A stretch of DNA of 64,000 nt, taken from NCBI GenBank assembly GCA_002118135.1, contig BDIU01000457.1:301-64300 (forward strand), given 5' to 3'. The notes below the pieces were generated by a model, which saw only the letters and a list, made by a program, of their open reading frames with translations, was not told the DNA's origin and made no database searches. This document shows, one piece after another, positions 23,328 to 36,283 of this stretch (position 1 is its first letter; each line of letters starts with the position of its first letter). Both the position numbers and the translations under genes were made by a program. Source of the DNA: Trebouxia sp. TZW2008 (lineage: Eukaryota; Chlorophyta; Trebouxiophyceae; Trebouxiales; Trebouxiaceae).

Positions 23328-25769
23328 CATGCACAGGCGGTTGTCTGGTTCTGACGCTCTTCCTCCTCCACCAACTTCAAGTCAGTCTGGCAATGCTGAA
23401 GCAGCTAGAGCAAGGCAGAATCTGGCAGGTCATGGCGTCGCATCCTTTGACCTCAAAGCAGGTTCTTCCAGCTCTGATGAGCATGACACAGAATTGCTGG
23501 CTGAGGATTGGAGTGCAACTGAACGCATGCCTAGCCCAAGCCCAAGCAGGTGAAATTGTTGACTGATATAGCTAAGCTGCAGCTGATTTCGTCTTTCTGA
23601 TCGCTTACTAGCCACACACGCCAGGTACTTCGTCACAAGTGCAAGAATGCACAGCTGATCTGAACTGCGTGACAGCTCATTTGCAAGGTTAGCTTGCTGT
23701 TCATAGCACTGTGCAAAGGCATACACATAATGCAAGACAGATTACACGCCTGTTGGATCCTTGCATTTGCGCAACAACATGCCCAAACACTGCCAATCCT
23801 TACTGTTGCAGGGATGAGCAACCATCTGATGACTGCAGAGGCAGTATGTTACCAGTGCTACTATGTCAGTTGACAGTCTCCGCCTGTTTTTGTTTGGTAT
23901 TGAGCACAAGGCTTCAGAGTCAATGCTTCAAAGGTCACCCTATGTACAGCAAATCAATGGCAAGCTATATTGCTGCCAGTGCTGTTGTGCAACTTGTACC
24001 CGACCTCAGCCCTACAACTGTCATCATTCATTATGACATGTGCTAGGCAGGCTCAAAAGGCCCAGCGAGATATGCACAGGTGCAATCAGCTGTCTCCAAC
24101 CAGTTTGGTCCTGTGCCTAAACCAATTGAAATGAACAATGAGGGTTGAGAGGTCCTTGGAGAGATGTGATCACCAACCATGCTGTGCTGGTGCCGCAGGA
24201 TTGCAATGCGCTGAAGCCTCAGCACAAATGGTCAAGGTGCGGGCTAGCTTCATGCAGCAGAAGGCCTGGCATGCTGTACAGCGCCACATGCTGTGTCATG
24301 TAATGCACCAGGCAAGAAATCTCCTTCCTGTTGTGTATGCCAGAAATCACATTCATCCAACATGTGCCATTTACGCATATATACTTTGTATGCATGCATG
24401 CCTGAAGCGCTAATGCGTCGCTGACCATAACCCGCCTACCCACCAGGACCTACTACGGGGAGCGTATACGGACAAATGCATGCTTTGCATTACTGCATTG
24501 CTACTCTCAAAAGCCACAGCCTTGATATGCAAGGCATCTCAGGACTGACTCTAGGTAGATTGGGTGGCACAGAGGGAGTTTTGAGCATCGGAAAATACAT
24601 GCAGCTCAGCTGTGTCATCAAAACCAACATGCAAGCTACAGTCCTTCATCCATGCATGAGCCTGCTGGTGGCCTTCACAGGACTTGCTGCTCATGTCAGC
24701 ACAGCCAAAACATGTAACAGTCTTGCTCAGACACAGCATTCAACACATTACTGAGTGATGGACCACACTTATGCAGGCTGCAAGCTAAAAAACACCATGC
24801 AGCAGTGCTGGTCCAGGTCTTGATCAGGATGTGCTGCTGATGCAAGCGCTCAGAGCCAGTCTGCAACAGCTGAATGGCTTGTCGGTGGATTTCTGCCATG
24901 AGATGTTTGCTGAGGTATGCAATCTGCAGATTGTGGTCCAGAAGTTGCGCCCTAAGGCTAAGCTAGTCACGTCTGCGACCTTGCTTTTGCAACAGGTGCA
25001 CTTGAGCAAATGAGGTCTGTGCTGTGTCCGTTCTACCTGACGTTGCGGTCAGCAATGGGCATGAGAAACTGCACAGCATGGAAGTCTATTGCACACACTC
25101 ATTTGACTGTGGAACAGCAAAGCATGATCATGCTCTGGCACCCCTGTAGTGATGTACACATACTAACAGCCTGTGTCAGCAAATTAGATGACTTTGCCAC
25201 GACTTATGTACCAATCAAGATGTTACGTACTGTCTTGCCTCCACGCTGTGTCTTGTAGCATTCAAGCCACAGTCTCACAGCTGCAAAAGCTGCAGATGAG
25301 GTTGCACACTGCTTGAGCATAAAAGGTTCTCCACGTTTGTGGTCAGAAGATCACAGCATGACCAGAGCTTACTCACATTCCTCAGCGCTGCCTGAGGATA
25401 AAACATAGAACCACATTGCCCCTGCTATCTGCTGCGCCTTTTTGAGCAGATGGCTTACACGCAGGGTCATGTAATGAGCCGTTGTTGCCTCAGGCTCTCA
25501 TTATGTGGACAGTCTTGCCAATGCTGTGCGCATCTTATTGACTACTGTGCATTTTAGCATGTTGCTGAACGCAGATGTGGATGTGTGAGCAGTATGCACG
25601 CGCTGTTGTCACCTCTGGCCCTTATCATGTATGTGGCCTTGCCATGGCCGCATGCATAGCAGAAGAGCTGCTAGAATCACCGAGCAGACAGACGCCATTG
25701 CTATTGCAACCAAGAGGCAAGAAGGGCTCTGCAGGCATGCGGCAAGCAGCAGTGAGCCGTGTGTGCTGA
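23328..25769 (+). CDS. partial paralogue of the 38-45 kb bZIP gene (C-terminal half)
   Basis: Three exons match the last three exons of the bZIP gene in order and phase. 24199-24311 contains QMVKVRASFMQQ...HVMHQ, against QQVLELRASFLQE...GMKQ. 24828-24995 contains ASLQQLNGLSVDF, against EALQQTPNGFYRR. 25575-25769 contains CEQYARAVVTSGPYHV, against PEQCARAMVESGLHYV, and ends TGA. The first intron has a CAG|GCAAGA donor. A Ser/Pro-rich first exon may be 23328-23550 (LSGSDALPPPPTSSQ, AAG CAG|GTGAAA end). I could not find a convincing basic region between 23.6 and 24.2 kb, only QKAQRDMHRCNQ near 24055. It may be a divergent bZIP gene or one losing its DNA-binding part. Confidence 0.5.
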
Positions 25770-26181
25770 TGCAGCTGAGCATTTGTTGCTGGCAGACTCA
25801 CTGAGTCTGACTCAGCATCATGCCTCATGAGAAAGGCAGTAAATAATTGAAAAGTCTGATGGGCGTGGCGTTGAAACAGGAGCCTTTGTACTCAGGATGA
25901 TGAGTCAAAGCAGACTGCTCGATGTTATGGTTGGGACGTTTGTCACAAGTTCTTTTGTAGCGAGTAAGTATTATGGCGCAGACAGCCTCCGTGAGAACTG
26001 ATTTGGCAGGTCTTTGACAAGTCAAATACCCTATAACTCATATGTCGCGGCCACCCGCCCCTGTGACTGCCCTGTACTGCCTTCCACACTCTGCCATACG
26101 CCAGCAACCATGCCCACACCGTCTGCGTGCACCACGACATGATACCCCTGCACTTTGTGCTTGACGTCCTTGCGGCTAGCG
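25770..26181. other. intergenic
   Basis: I see no gene here. It separates the bZIP-like paralogue from the membrane-protein gene. Confidence 0.5.
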
Positions 26182-27221
26182 ATGTTTTGCAGCAGCAGCT
26201 TCAAGGCACATCTAGTCAAGGCGGTCAGTCGAGTTGATCAGTCATCCGGTTTGTATCGCTTCAAAGCGGTTCCTTGGCAGTGTGTCGACGTGATGCTGGT
26301 GGACGAGAGGTGCCATAATGTGCTTGCTCTGCCCATCACAAAGAACACACAATTTGAGGCAGTGAAAAAGGGAATCGGTTCGTTCCCTCATGAGTAAGCT
26401 GGAAAGTGCCACGGCGATTGACGTAAGCTTTGCCGACTAGACAAGAGACCCGTGAAGACTTGTGATGTGTGCAAGCAGTCACTGGTCCCTCTAACGTTCA
26501 AAATTATCATGCTGTCGCAACGCAGACCAGTTTGGCCGTGCTCTGCAAGGTCGTCAGTCTCCCTTCTGCAACACAAACACTTGCCTCGCAGGCAGAAGCT
26601 CTTTCCTGTCAAGCCACCTGGAAGAACGCAGCCAAATGGTTTCGGGTCTTCAACTTCATCGCTTTTTTCTTCTTGGTTATCGACGCCGCAGTGTGCAACT
26701 CCAGACCTTACCTGTCGAAGTGTGCAATTCAGTCACACTCTGATGACCTCAAGTTTGACAGAGCTGCAATGAACACCCTATCTTTCCATCTTTCCCTTTG
26801 CTTACTCTGCACAATGGGGCACTTTTCCAGCAGTATTGCTGCCCGCCGTGCATCAAAGGGCAAGCCAGTGTTCATGGGAAGCAAGCTACGTTATGCTACG
26901 TGGCTGTCTTTGTTGGTGCTGACAACAAACATTGCCAGCACATCGAGCTTTCGCCCTTCCTTCTGCTTGTGTGGAGCCTCTGCCTGGTTTGTGCCCTGGC
27001 TATGGCTAGCACCCACAAGCTTATTCAGCCTAATTTTATTTTGGATCTCATGGCTCGGCTACGTCTTTGTACTTTTGGCCTACCACGTTTTTCCTTTCGT
27101 ACGTGACGAACTCAGAGAGCGTCAGCAGGCAAAGACAGATGCACCTGTCTCTGCTGACTGTAAAAACCTGGAAAAGTTTATTGTTGCTGTTGACGCTGTC
27201 CCTGAAAGCCCTGTGCACTGA
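26182..27221 (+). CDS. uncharacterised four-helix membrane protein
   Basis: The main exon is open to TGA at 27221 and encodes about four hydrophobic segments: VFNFIAFFFLVIDAAVC, MNTLSFHLSLCLLCTMGHF, YATWLSLLVLTTNI and LWLAPTSLFSLILFWISWLGYVFVLLAY. A charged tail (VRDELRERQQAKTD) follows. There is no ATG in frame before the first helix, so an upstream exon is needed. A candidate starts at ATG 26182 and ends at 26393 (ATGA|GTAAGC), which would join in phase to an acceptor near 26550. The topology suggests a small integral membrane protein, but I cannot name a family. Confidence 0.55.
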
Positions 27222-28190
27222 AGGTACCATGCTGGGTATACATGCATATTCATTTGACAAGCAAGCAAGTTTCTCAAGAATAGCACTTCCTTCTGAGCTG
27301 TGCAACATTACAGACCTGTTTTTGGATACTAGCTGAGCTTTGGTGATGTTGGCAAAATACTGACTGTAAAGAACGAGCTTGAAGTTCAGCTTTTGCTCAT
27401 TTGAAATGTCTTTTGGCAGCTATAGGCTTTGAGGGACAGAAGCAACTTTTAAAGGTCTTTCAACATTGCAATGCTCATCCAGTCGCTGCCAGAGACAGCT
27501 GCATGCTGCAAAGTGAGCACCTAGTAAAAGCTTGCACCGACTTGCAGCTAGCAGCGCTGTTTGGGGGGAATGCTATCTCGTGGGCATTGCCATGTGGTAT
27601 ACATGATAATTTTTGTTCAATCTGGGCAACTGAGCAAGCTTGTGACAAATGTGCTATCTACTAGTAGCAAGCAAGCATTGCAAATTAGCCTGCAGCAGTG
27701 AGCCTGATCAGGACTTTCACGTACACCCCCACGTCGCAAACAGAATGTCGGTGACCAACACCGAGAGTCAAAAGTGACATCTGCAAAACTGAGCGCGCAA
27801 GACTGTGAGCATTAGGATGTGTTGCATGCCCTGACAGATGCACCATATGGTCAGCCGCAAGACAGGCACCTACTTACACATTTGCACAGCTTACAAAAAT
27901 CTCTGCACATGAAGCTGAGCCAGCAAATCAATGATGTACGTGGGCACTAGTATAGATGCTGTAGATACTAGCTGAGAAGGGTGTCTTGAGATGGCCATGC
28001 AGAAATGTTTTCTTGCCTGTCGCAAGAGGCGCTCCATGAGTCATTTGCTTGGCTTGCCATTAACTGGCACATCAAAGTCACGTGGGCAAGTGGTCCACCA
28101 GCTGCTGACCTGAAGAGGAAAACACCTATTTTGACATGCATTATGCTTCTCAGACCAATGCACAACCCTCACAAGCAGGCATCATGTGCA
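27222..28190. other. no gene recognised
   Basis: Only short unconvincing frames occur on both strands. This may include the 3' regions of the flanking genes. Confidence 0.5.
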
Positions 28191-28191
28191 A

Positions 28192-31100
28192 CTAGCAGCT
28201 TCTGAAGGGAAATGAAGCCAACATGTAGGACTGCATCACTGCTTGTGCATGTGTGACACTGAAAGGCTCACCTAGCCGGTGCATTGAAGGCACATAGTTG
28301 TCAATGATAGCTGACGCAACATTTATATTTCCACTTGCAACATAAAATGTTGAGAATATTGACGGCAAAGATAATTGTAGGCATTGGACCTGTGCACAGG
28401 AGAAAGTGTGCATAGCACCAGAAAGGCAACATTTGATTGATTTAGCAGCTATGGGAGACTGTTCCAGGAAGAAGGTGAACAGCTGTGTGCAGGCAGCAGA
28501 ATGCCTCATGCTTAAATGTGCTAAAGCCATCTCAGCTCTGACAGGCACTGCAACTGACAGCAATGATGCAGCCTCACACGACGCCTCTACATTGTCCACG
28601 CGCATGTAGAGTGCGTTGTAAGTCAACAGAATGTTGGCTCACTGCAAGGTGCCAAGCCAGGATGCATGCAGTGCATGTGCCATGCACACGTGATACAGGT
28701 GGTCTTGCTCAAACTCTAGATGCATTCCTTGAAGATGCGATCACATTGACACAAGATACACAATGAAGGCATGCATTGCTCAGCGCACACAAACTGAAAG
28801 TTTCAGTTGCGTAGTTGAGCAGTAGCAGAAGGTGGGCAGACAATGCAGGAGATTGGTTCGTACAAAATGCAATACTTGACTGTCTGCCCATACCTTGATT
28901 TGTGATAGCTTGCGCAATTTCCTGACCTGCATGCAGCCCATGAGCATCAGCATTGCCTATGCAATGGTGCCTGTAATGATGCAGGACATTGAACATCTCT
29001 GCTGAATCAGCAGAAATGTAAATGCAAGCAAGTGGATTTGTCTCTGGCAAGTGTGAAGCTGTCAACCTGAAGATAGGAAGCAACGCATGCTAATGGCTTA
29101 GGTGCAACTTGCAGCTATTCACAAGCATGTGAATGCAGGTGCATGACTGTAATCTTGAATGCACAGATCTTATCGTCAAAGCAGCCAAGGCTGAATTTGT
29201 CAGCTTATTGACAGCAAGCATACAATGGCTCTGGTGAGATCTTGGACGCCTTGGAGAAGGGTGTGCGCAGTGTCATGACTGTTGTACATAACCACAAATT
29301 TGACTTGTCACAGCAGTCCAAGCATGACCTGTTTGGCTCTGGAGAATGCCTTGCACCTCTGTCTCTACGCCCCTGTACATGCCCCTCAAATGATTGCACT
29401 AGCTCCTTGTCCCTTTTTGTACCCTTGCCAGCTCATGCACAATGCGCGTCAATGCATTACCTTGACAACATCAGCATTCATGATGACCAGCGTGTATGGC
29501 TCTGACCCATCTGTCTGCATTGAGTTGCATGACTCGTTGCAGAGGAGCAATGGCAATGGCACGACAGTCACATGCTCTGACAGGTATAAGCATTGGTGGC
29601 CCCATTGGTGCCCTGCTGCATGAGCCCAAATGACATGTGCTGTTCACACCTGTGTTTTGCTGTGCTCCTTTCCACAAGAATGGACAAAAGCAAGCAACAC
29701 CCTTCACATCTTCGAGGTTAAGCTTTTGGGATGGCATTGCACATGCGCGCCTGCTGTCTATGTGCTGGGCAGTTCACATGGATGTGTAAGCTGTGAGCAT
29801 CATCAGTATGGTTACTGTCATGATCATCAGTCCTGTGGCTAACAGTCTGACTCATACTATCTTGATGTCACTATCAACATCATGCACATACTGGCATCGT
29901 CAGCACACAGCCTCGAGATGAGTGATGTCCCTTGACTTCGGCTGTGTCACAGTTGTCAACACATATCCCTGCCATGCATATCCTGTTGTCAATAGCATGC
30001 TGTTGTTACTTGCAACTCCGTACAGCCAATGCCAAGGATCATATTACTCACCGATGATATGCTATGTGATGCAAGAAACCCTGACTGCATGTCAGCCAAC
30101 ACATGTTGCAATCAACAAATTGGGTGACACAACGTATTCACACCTTGTCAAGGTCCCCTGAGACGGCAGCGGCTTGACAGCAGACCCAAGGGGCCCACAA
30201 CCTGCCGTTGAGCCTGCCTGGTGGGGCTTGCTCATGCTTCTCTGCGAGCCTCACTGCTTCTTGGTATCTGCATGAATTCTGCAATGGCTTAGCCTACCAA
30301 TGATTGCGCATGAGGACACAGAACACCGCCAAGAATGCTGCTTGCAAAGGCCAGACTTCAGTTGCTGCAAAGAGCTGTGCACCTCTGCTGTGCCTTGTGC
30401 TTTTAGAGACTGCGCTGAGGCTGCCACTGAGGCTGCAGAACCGTGTGTGCAGCCAATATACGGGCTAAATCAGTGCTTCAGGAGGTACAAGCACCTGCCA
30501 AAGATGCAATTGTCCCCATGACTTGTTGATTTTGTATGCTCTTGCGTATGGCGTTTCTATACCTTGTCTTGATGACAATGGCTTGAGCTAAGCGAAGGCT
30601 TGCATGCAAGCCTACATGCGTGAGTTTGCAGGTCTGCATGGCACACAGCAACATGACACAAGAGGCACTGGCTAATGAGGCAGGCAACAAGCATGCTGCC
30701 TTGCCAAACATAAGGAAATGCAAGCAGCTCACCGTCCCAGGCGCAACAGGGCTGATGCTTCTAGGATCAGCAGCCTGGGCGCATGTCGGCAGAAGTGTCT
30801 TGGGCCAACCCACGTCTGCAGCTGCTGCAGTGCTGCTGTCAAACTGTGGTCATCTGTGGCCGACTCCACAGCGTGTGCTGCCTACATGAACCAAAGAGCT
30901 TGAACAGCCTGCTCACTCATTCAATCACCAACCTAGTGTTTCCCAAAAATCCTCAAATCCTCAATAGGTAAAGTGAGGTGTGTTATAATTGCAGCATTCT
31001 CGTTGACGTATGCAAGGCAAGCAATCTGGGAGACGGCCCTTCCCGCAAGCGCCCAAGTGTTTGGTTGGAGATTGTCGGCTTGTCGAGCATGACACCCGCT

Positions 31101-33152
31101 TGCCACCAAAGATGTTGGTGCCTTGCATGCTTGCCATTTGAGATTGCCCAGCAGTATGCTACTAGCTCAATTAGACACTCATGCTCATGCCGCGCAACTC
31201 TGTGCCACAAGAGAGTTGCAATGACATGCTCTTGACCAAAAGACTCACCTTTGCTATTGCTGCTTGTTGCTGGGGCCACGCAATGGGCTGGGCTTGACTT
31301 TCTGGCAAAAGCTGAAGCATTTTGTTTGCCTCAGGCCAAGCAGCCATGAGAGCATAGCACTGCATGGCTGCTTGTGCAGCAGAAGCCTTGGTAGATGGCT
31401 CCTGCATGGACAAGCCTGTTGTCACAAGTGCAAAGCCTGATCAGGATATGCACAGCTGCCGCAAGCTTGAGCATGACTTCAGGCATACAATCTGTCTCTG
31501 ACAAGCAGTGCTTGTGCAGCTTTGCATGGGAGTTGTTGGTGTGAGGCGTAGGATGGGCACCTCAATGCCAGCTGCAGGCAAGCAGGGCTGTAGTTACGTC
31601 AAAAGCCATAGCCAGATGCTCCACCGCCAACAGCGGAAGCTCCAACCACAACACGCAAATGCTCAAGCGGAGCTGCAAGCGCGCTCAGAGATGCGCGTGG
31701 TCAGCTCTCTCAGGCGCTATTCGGCTGATTGCCTGCAGCGCATCACCATGGTCAATACAGCATGCTTGGACTGGTCTGTGAGTCTTTGAGGTGTGCAAAG
31801 TCAGACTTGAGTCAACAAGCAGGACTGGCAATTTGTGAGCGCAGCCATGATGCACATGCGTCTGTATTGCAGGCAGCATGCTTGTTGTTGCTGCACGACT
31901 TGCATGATCAAACGCTTGAGCACCACAGCAGCTCCTATGCAGTGCGGAGCAGAATGCCATAAGCATGCAAGAGACAACAGTTGTGTTCAGCAGAGTTGCC
32001 ATGACACCTAGCAAGCATGAGAGACCTGTTCAAGGGAAGCCTGTGCTGCCACATGGTTGCTTGCTTCAAAAGAGGCTATCCCCTCTTGGAGAAGCTGCTC
32101 AGCAATTTCTGGGGCTGACATGGTCGTAACTGCTGGCTGGTGCTGAGTTTGACCAGTCATCCTTGCACGGCTGGTCGCTGCTGGCCTGACATCTGCTGCA
32201 TCTACGCTTTGTCGCTCATAGTCTGAGGGGCCTGGCATGGCATCAACATGTGGGGCCGCGGGCTGACTTTCCATGGCCTGCATGGCATGTTGAGCAATTG
32301 CGATCCCTGCGCAAAACTTTGGAATCAATGGGTCGCACCTGCTCAATAACAATGCAGCTTCACAAAGGCAAGCTTCTATATTTGGCTCAGTAACTCATCC
32401 TAATGCCTTGTGGAGAGCTGTTTGCAAGCATCACCATGCAGGGTGAGCTTCTGGTGAGCAGCAGCAGCCAGAAGCTGAGTCATCATGTCAAATCTAGTTG
32501 TACACACCAACGATTGTGCTAGCAATGATTGCATGCAAGCATGTCGGTCCTCACCAGCTGGAGCTGGAGCCATGCCCGGCTGCAAAGTTGTTTTGGCTGC
32601 TGCATCAGCCCACATGTTGACCTGGCTAATGCACAAGGCTGCCATGTTAAGGCAGTCAGCCTGTGTCAGCCCTTCTACGGACCTGGGCGCTGTTGGCATG
32701 GGCATGGCGTTGGCAGCACAAGCTGCTGTCGCACAAACTCCTGGAAGTGCACGGCAGCTGCAGCAGGTGAGGTGAGGTCCTTCTCAGCTCCCTCTAGCTT
32801 TTCACGCATGTAGTGTAGGAAGCCTCGCGACCGCCGATGGTGCACCATATTCATTTCTGCCATTAGTATTTGGACCCGCCTGTGAGCCTATGAGCAGCAG
32901 GAGCCAGTGTCATACCTCCAGGGACAGCAACAGCAGAAAAGCAGCTTGCTAGCAGGAGCTTACTGCCGTGGCTAGCGAATTCTGGCAGACTTCGAACAGC
33001 TGCTGCTGCTGCTCAGCAGGGGCAGGTGGCAAATACTTCGGGGCTGCACTCCTGCTCAGCAGACCAACGTCTTCTCCTATGCGGTCCACCAAGGTAGCAG
33101 TCAGCGCTTTTCTGAACGCAGGGCCTGAAGCCCTGTTGCAGGTCTGCAGCAT
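28192..33152 (-). CDS. unidentified multi-exon gene, helix-rich (possible alpha-solenoid)
   Basis: A series of minus-strand exons shares one codon style. 33152-32964 reads MLQTCNRASGPAF... and closes at GCA|GTAAGC. About 32912-32735 contains HHRRSRGFLHYMREKLEG. About 32705-32430 contains LNMAALCISQVNMWAD. About 32352-32030 contains APEIAEQLLQEGIASFEAS, TPR-like. About 31425-31260 contains MQCYALMAAWPEANKMLQLL, and about 31130-30985 contains LDKPTISNQTLGRLREG. Further candidates are near 29083-28900 and 28626-28380. Repeated amphipathic helices suggest a scaffold or solenoid protein. The start could be further upstream, near 33.4 kb. I do not recognise the family, and the exon chain is incomplete. 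Confidence 0.45.
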
Positions 33153-33472
33153 CTCAACTGCAGCTTCGCAGTCCAGGACGCCAGTTCATTTGGTACCGAG
33201 CTCCACCTCCACGCAACTCTGAGACACTACACCCCCATCCTTGTAGCATCGAGTGCGCCACGCGTCGCCGGGACTGCTGAATCCCATATTCCCAAACAAG
33301 TGTAAGCCTGAGACATACCAGTCCCCTCTGATGGCCGTGATTCGGATGCTACGCTTGCAAGAGAAGCCGTTGATACAGCATACTTCCTTCGAAGACAGCA
33401 TGCTGGCGCACATTCGGGCCCGCAGGCTCCCGACGCCTGGCGCTGCGAGTTTGCAAGTTTGACCATGAGTGT

Positions 33473-33597
33473 GAAGCTACGGTACTGGTTACGATACGCC
33501 TGGTTTTGGCTTACGGTACGCCTGGTTTTGGCTTACGGTACGCCTGGTTTTGACTTACGGTACGCCTGGTTTCGACTTACGGTACGCCCGGTCCTCT
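33473..33597. repeat. minisatellite, about 22-bp unit
   Basis: About five head-to-tail copies of TACGGTACGCCTGGTTTTGGCT-like units (variants ...TTTTGACT, ...TTTCGACT) lie about 80 bp upstream of the cyclophilin start, between it and the minus-strand gene. The unit may hold transcription-factor sites for one or both genes, but nothing in the sequence shows this directly. Confidence 0.85.
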
Positions 33598-33678
33598 GCG
33601 TTGCCTGCAATTCAGTCAGTCACGCTGAAGCGAAAGCAAACCTTTGCTGCAGCTGATTCCAGTGTAGCAGTCTGTGAC

Positions 33679-34807
33679 ATGTTGTCAAGCACTAAGTTCA
33701 CGACGTCATCGCCATGCCAAGGGCTCCCGACTCGTCCAGTTATATACAAGCGATGCTTCACGTCAATACCCCCGAGCCACCAGCGTCTGTTTGCTAGCTT
33801 GCGTGTGCGTGCTGTTCAGTCTGCCGACATCACATCTCAGCAGGCGAAAGTGGAGCTTGAGAAGCCCGGCAGCAACAGCAATCGTCGTGCTTGCCTTTTA
33901 GGCACTGCAGCCCTTAGCATGCTGACTGCTGCACAAGTCAGGTACTCAGTTGGCTGACACCAGTTGTACATTCGTCACTGTTACTTCTTTGTCTCGGCAG
34001 CTTCGGGAACCACTCGTTTGTGTTGCAGTGCTGAGCCGAGCGTCACAACAACAGTCACAGATAAGGTGTTTTTTGATCTCGCTGTTGGCGGCAAACCAGC
34101 AGGCAGAGTGGTGATAGGGCTGTTTGGGAATATTGTCCCCAAAACAGCTGCCAATTTTTTGGGACTAGGTGATGTGAAAAAGTAGATTTTACCAACGGGC
34201 TACATCGTGTCTGTCTTCAGCGCTCAACAAGCAATCTGATCACTATGCAGCAACTGGGGAGAAGGGCTTTGGTTACAAAGGGACTGCATTCCACAGAGTA
34301 ATCAAGAACTTTGTTCTGCAAGGGGGTGACTTCGAGAGGTATGCATTTTTGCGCTTGCAGGCTTGCACATGGGCGAGCAACTTTGCTGAGAACTTTGTTA
34401 CCTGTTTCAGAGGTAATGGCACTGGCGGCAAAAGCATCTACGGCAAGAAATTTCCTGACGAAAACTTCAAGATTGCTCATTTTCCTGGCGCCCTGTCAAT
34501 GGCAAATGCGGGCCCCAACACCAATGGATCACAATTCTTCATCACTTTGGCAGACACACCGTGGTTGAATGGGAAGCATGTAGTTTTTGGCAAGGTATTT
34601 GCTACATCCTGAATTCACAGAGCATACAGACTTGTACAATGTGGACTGAGCCTGTGCACTGTCTCAGTTGTGTGCTGTCTGAGGCCTGAATGATGCGCGC
34701 AGGTTGAAGAAGGTTATGACATTTGTCAACGTTTGCAGAATGTAGAGGTGGGTCAGGGTGCAAGACCCAAACAGCCCATCACAATTGAATCCTGTGGCAA
34801 GCTGTAA
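33679..34807 (+). CDS. thylakoid-lumen cyclophilin, peptidyl-prolyl cis-trans isomerase (CYP20-2/TLP20 type)
   Basis: Catalyses proline isomerisation during protein folding. Five exons, 33679-33941, 34029-34168, 34251-34338, 34411-34594 and 34703-34807, give 259 residues. Residues 1-60 are a Ser/Arg-rich chloroplast transit peptide. Residues 69-89 form a twin-arginine lumen signal ([15 protein letters not shown], cleavage after VSA). The cyclophilin domain follows, with FHRVIK (active Arg150), [20 protein letters not shown] and [12 protein letters not shown] all present. The Tat-type signal and the GKSIYGKKF insert fit the lumenal CYP20-2 group of plants. It is divergent from the minus-strand gene at 33.15 kb, with a minisatellite between them. 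Confidence 0.93.
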
Positions 34808-36283
34808 CAAACGTGAAACTCTTTATTACGTATGTAATCATGGGTGGCCAACATGTTGCATTCATGTCATTCATTGCATTCTGGGTTTGATTTGTTTTGC
34901 ACAGGCTTTCACAGCCTCACAGCGTGTTTGCAAGACCCATGCGCAGGAGGCAAGTAACAGCAAGATGCAAGGCACACAGAATAGTCCGCTCCAACGGGAG
35001 GCATTGTGCACAATCGTGATCAATCACATGTCCACACGTCAATGTCCTTTCGTGTGACAAGCTCATGTGATGGCACTTCAGGAAAGCAGTGAGTGCGCCA
35101 CTCGCTCATTACAGATTCCAATGTAAGGCTTACAATCACATATAAGTCAAAAATCCCTGTTGAACCCACTGCAAGCACACCGCAAGTCCCGAAAAGAGCA
35201 ACAATAGAATCTATGATACACAACTCAATGAAATGTAACAATATACAGACCTAAAGCTGCAAAGCTGGCGCATCGTATCCATAAAAGAATGTTTGCCTGG
35301 CAAAATGGTGCCCCGTGCAAAATGTAGCTGGCAACACAAAGCTGTCTACATATCCAATACTGTGCATGCTGGTTTTTCGCGCCTCAGCAGCTGTACAGTA
35401 CCAAGCAGAGCTGCATACAGACGAACCCAGCTAAATCTGACAATGTAAGCTGGCATGCCTCTGCTCACTGCTTTCTCCTCTGCATCTTTATAGAAAGGTG
35501 TAGGGCAAGGCGCCTGCAGAAACACACACTATTGATTAATTGCAGCTCACCCCACAAAACAGCATCATCAACATGTTTGCATCTCATTTGTGCACACTGG
35601 GGACACAATTGACGCTCCAGCCTTTTGGCCGATAGTGTTAATGAAGCTCCCAGGCTGCCTTTATAGACAGAGGCTGCCGCTATGGCAGACTGCTTTTTCT
35701 TGGTGCAGCAGCCTTCCAACATACACACATCCTGCAGCGCTACTAGCTAACACTCTACAGGTCTAAGATTGCAGCAACACCACCCCAGTGTGGCACCATA
35801 TGCAAGATCCACACAGTGAACTCTGTATAGGCATGCAGCCCTGTACAGAGCTTTCCTCATGTAAGTACGTTTGATAACAGTCAACTCGTTGAAATGCAAC
35901 CAGGGACCACTGGCGTGAACCATACAGAAATCAGACAAGCCTGCCTGGCAAGACAGGCCTATGCCACGTACACCTAGCAAAGCACAGTGATTGCTTTTTG
36001 GAACTACTGCTTTTGCTCCCAACAGAGTTGTCCTTATGTCTGATTGTCCTTGCTGAGAAGTATTCTTGCAGTTGTAACACATTGACTGATTCCCAGTTGC
36101 ATTGTCTGTACATCAAGATTGTCCTGACATCAAGTATTCTTACAGGGAGAAGTCACTATACACAGCGTTCACTATGTCAGGAAACGTGATGTCAGAACAC
36201 ATGACAAAAATTGATCTTGATGAAAGACAATGCAACTGGCAACCAACTATATAAACCATGCAGAAATGACAAAGACATGTCTG
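34808..36283. other. convergent 3' region, no gene recognised
   Basis: This stretch lies between the 3' ends of the cyclophilin (plus) and DUF2358 (minus) genes. Open frames of 60-110 codons are present on both strands but without recognisable domains or paired splice sites. Confidence 0.5.

Noticed and set aside
28192..33152. Assignment of the helix-rich gene to Integrator, Mediator or APC subunits
   Set aside because: I could not match any diagnostic stretch; the likeness is only general alpha-helical repeat character.
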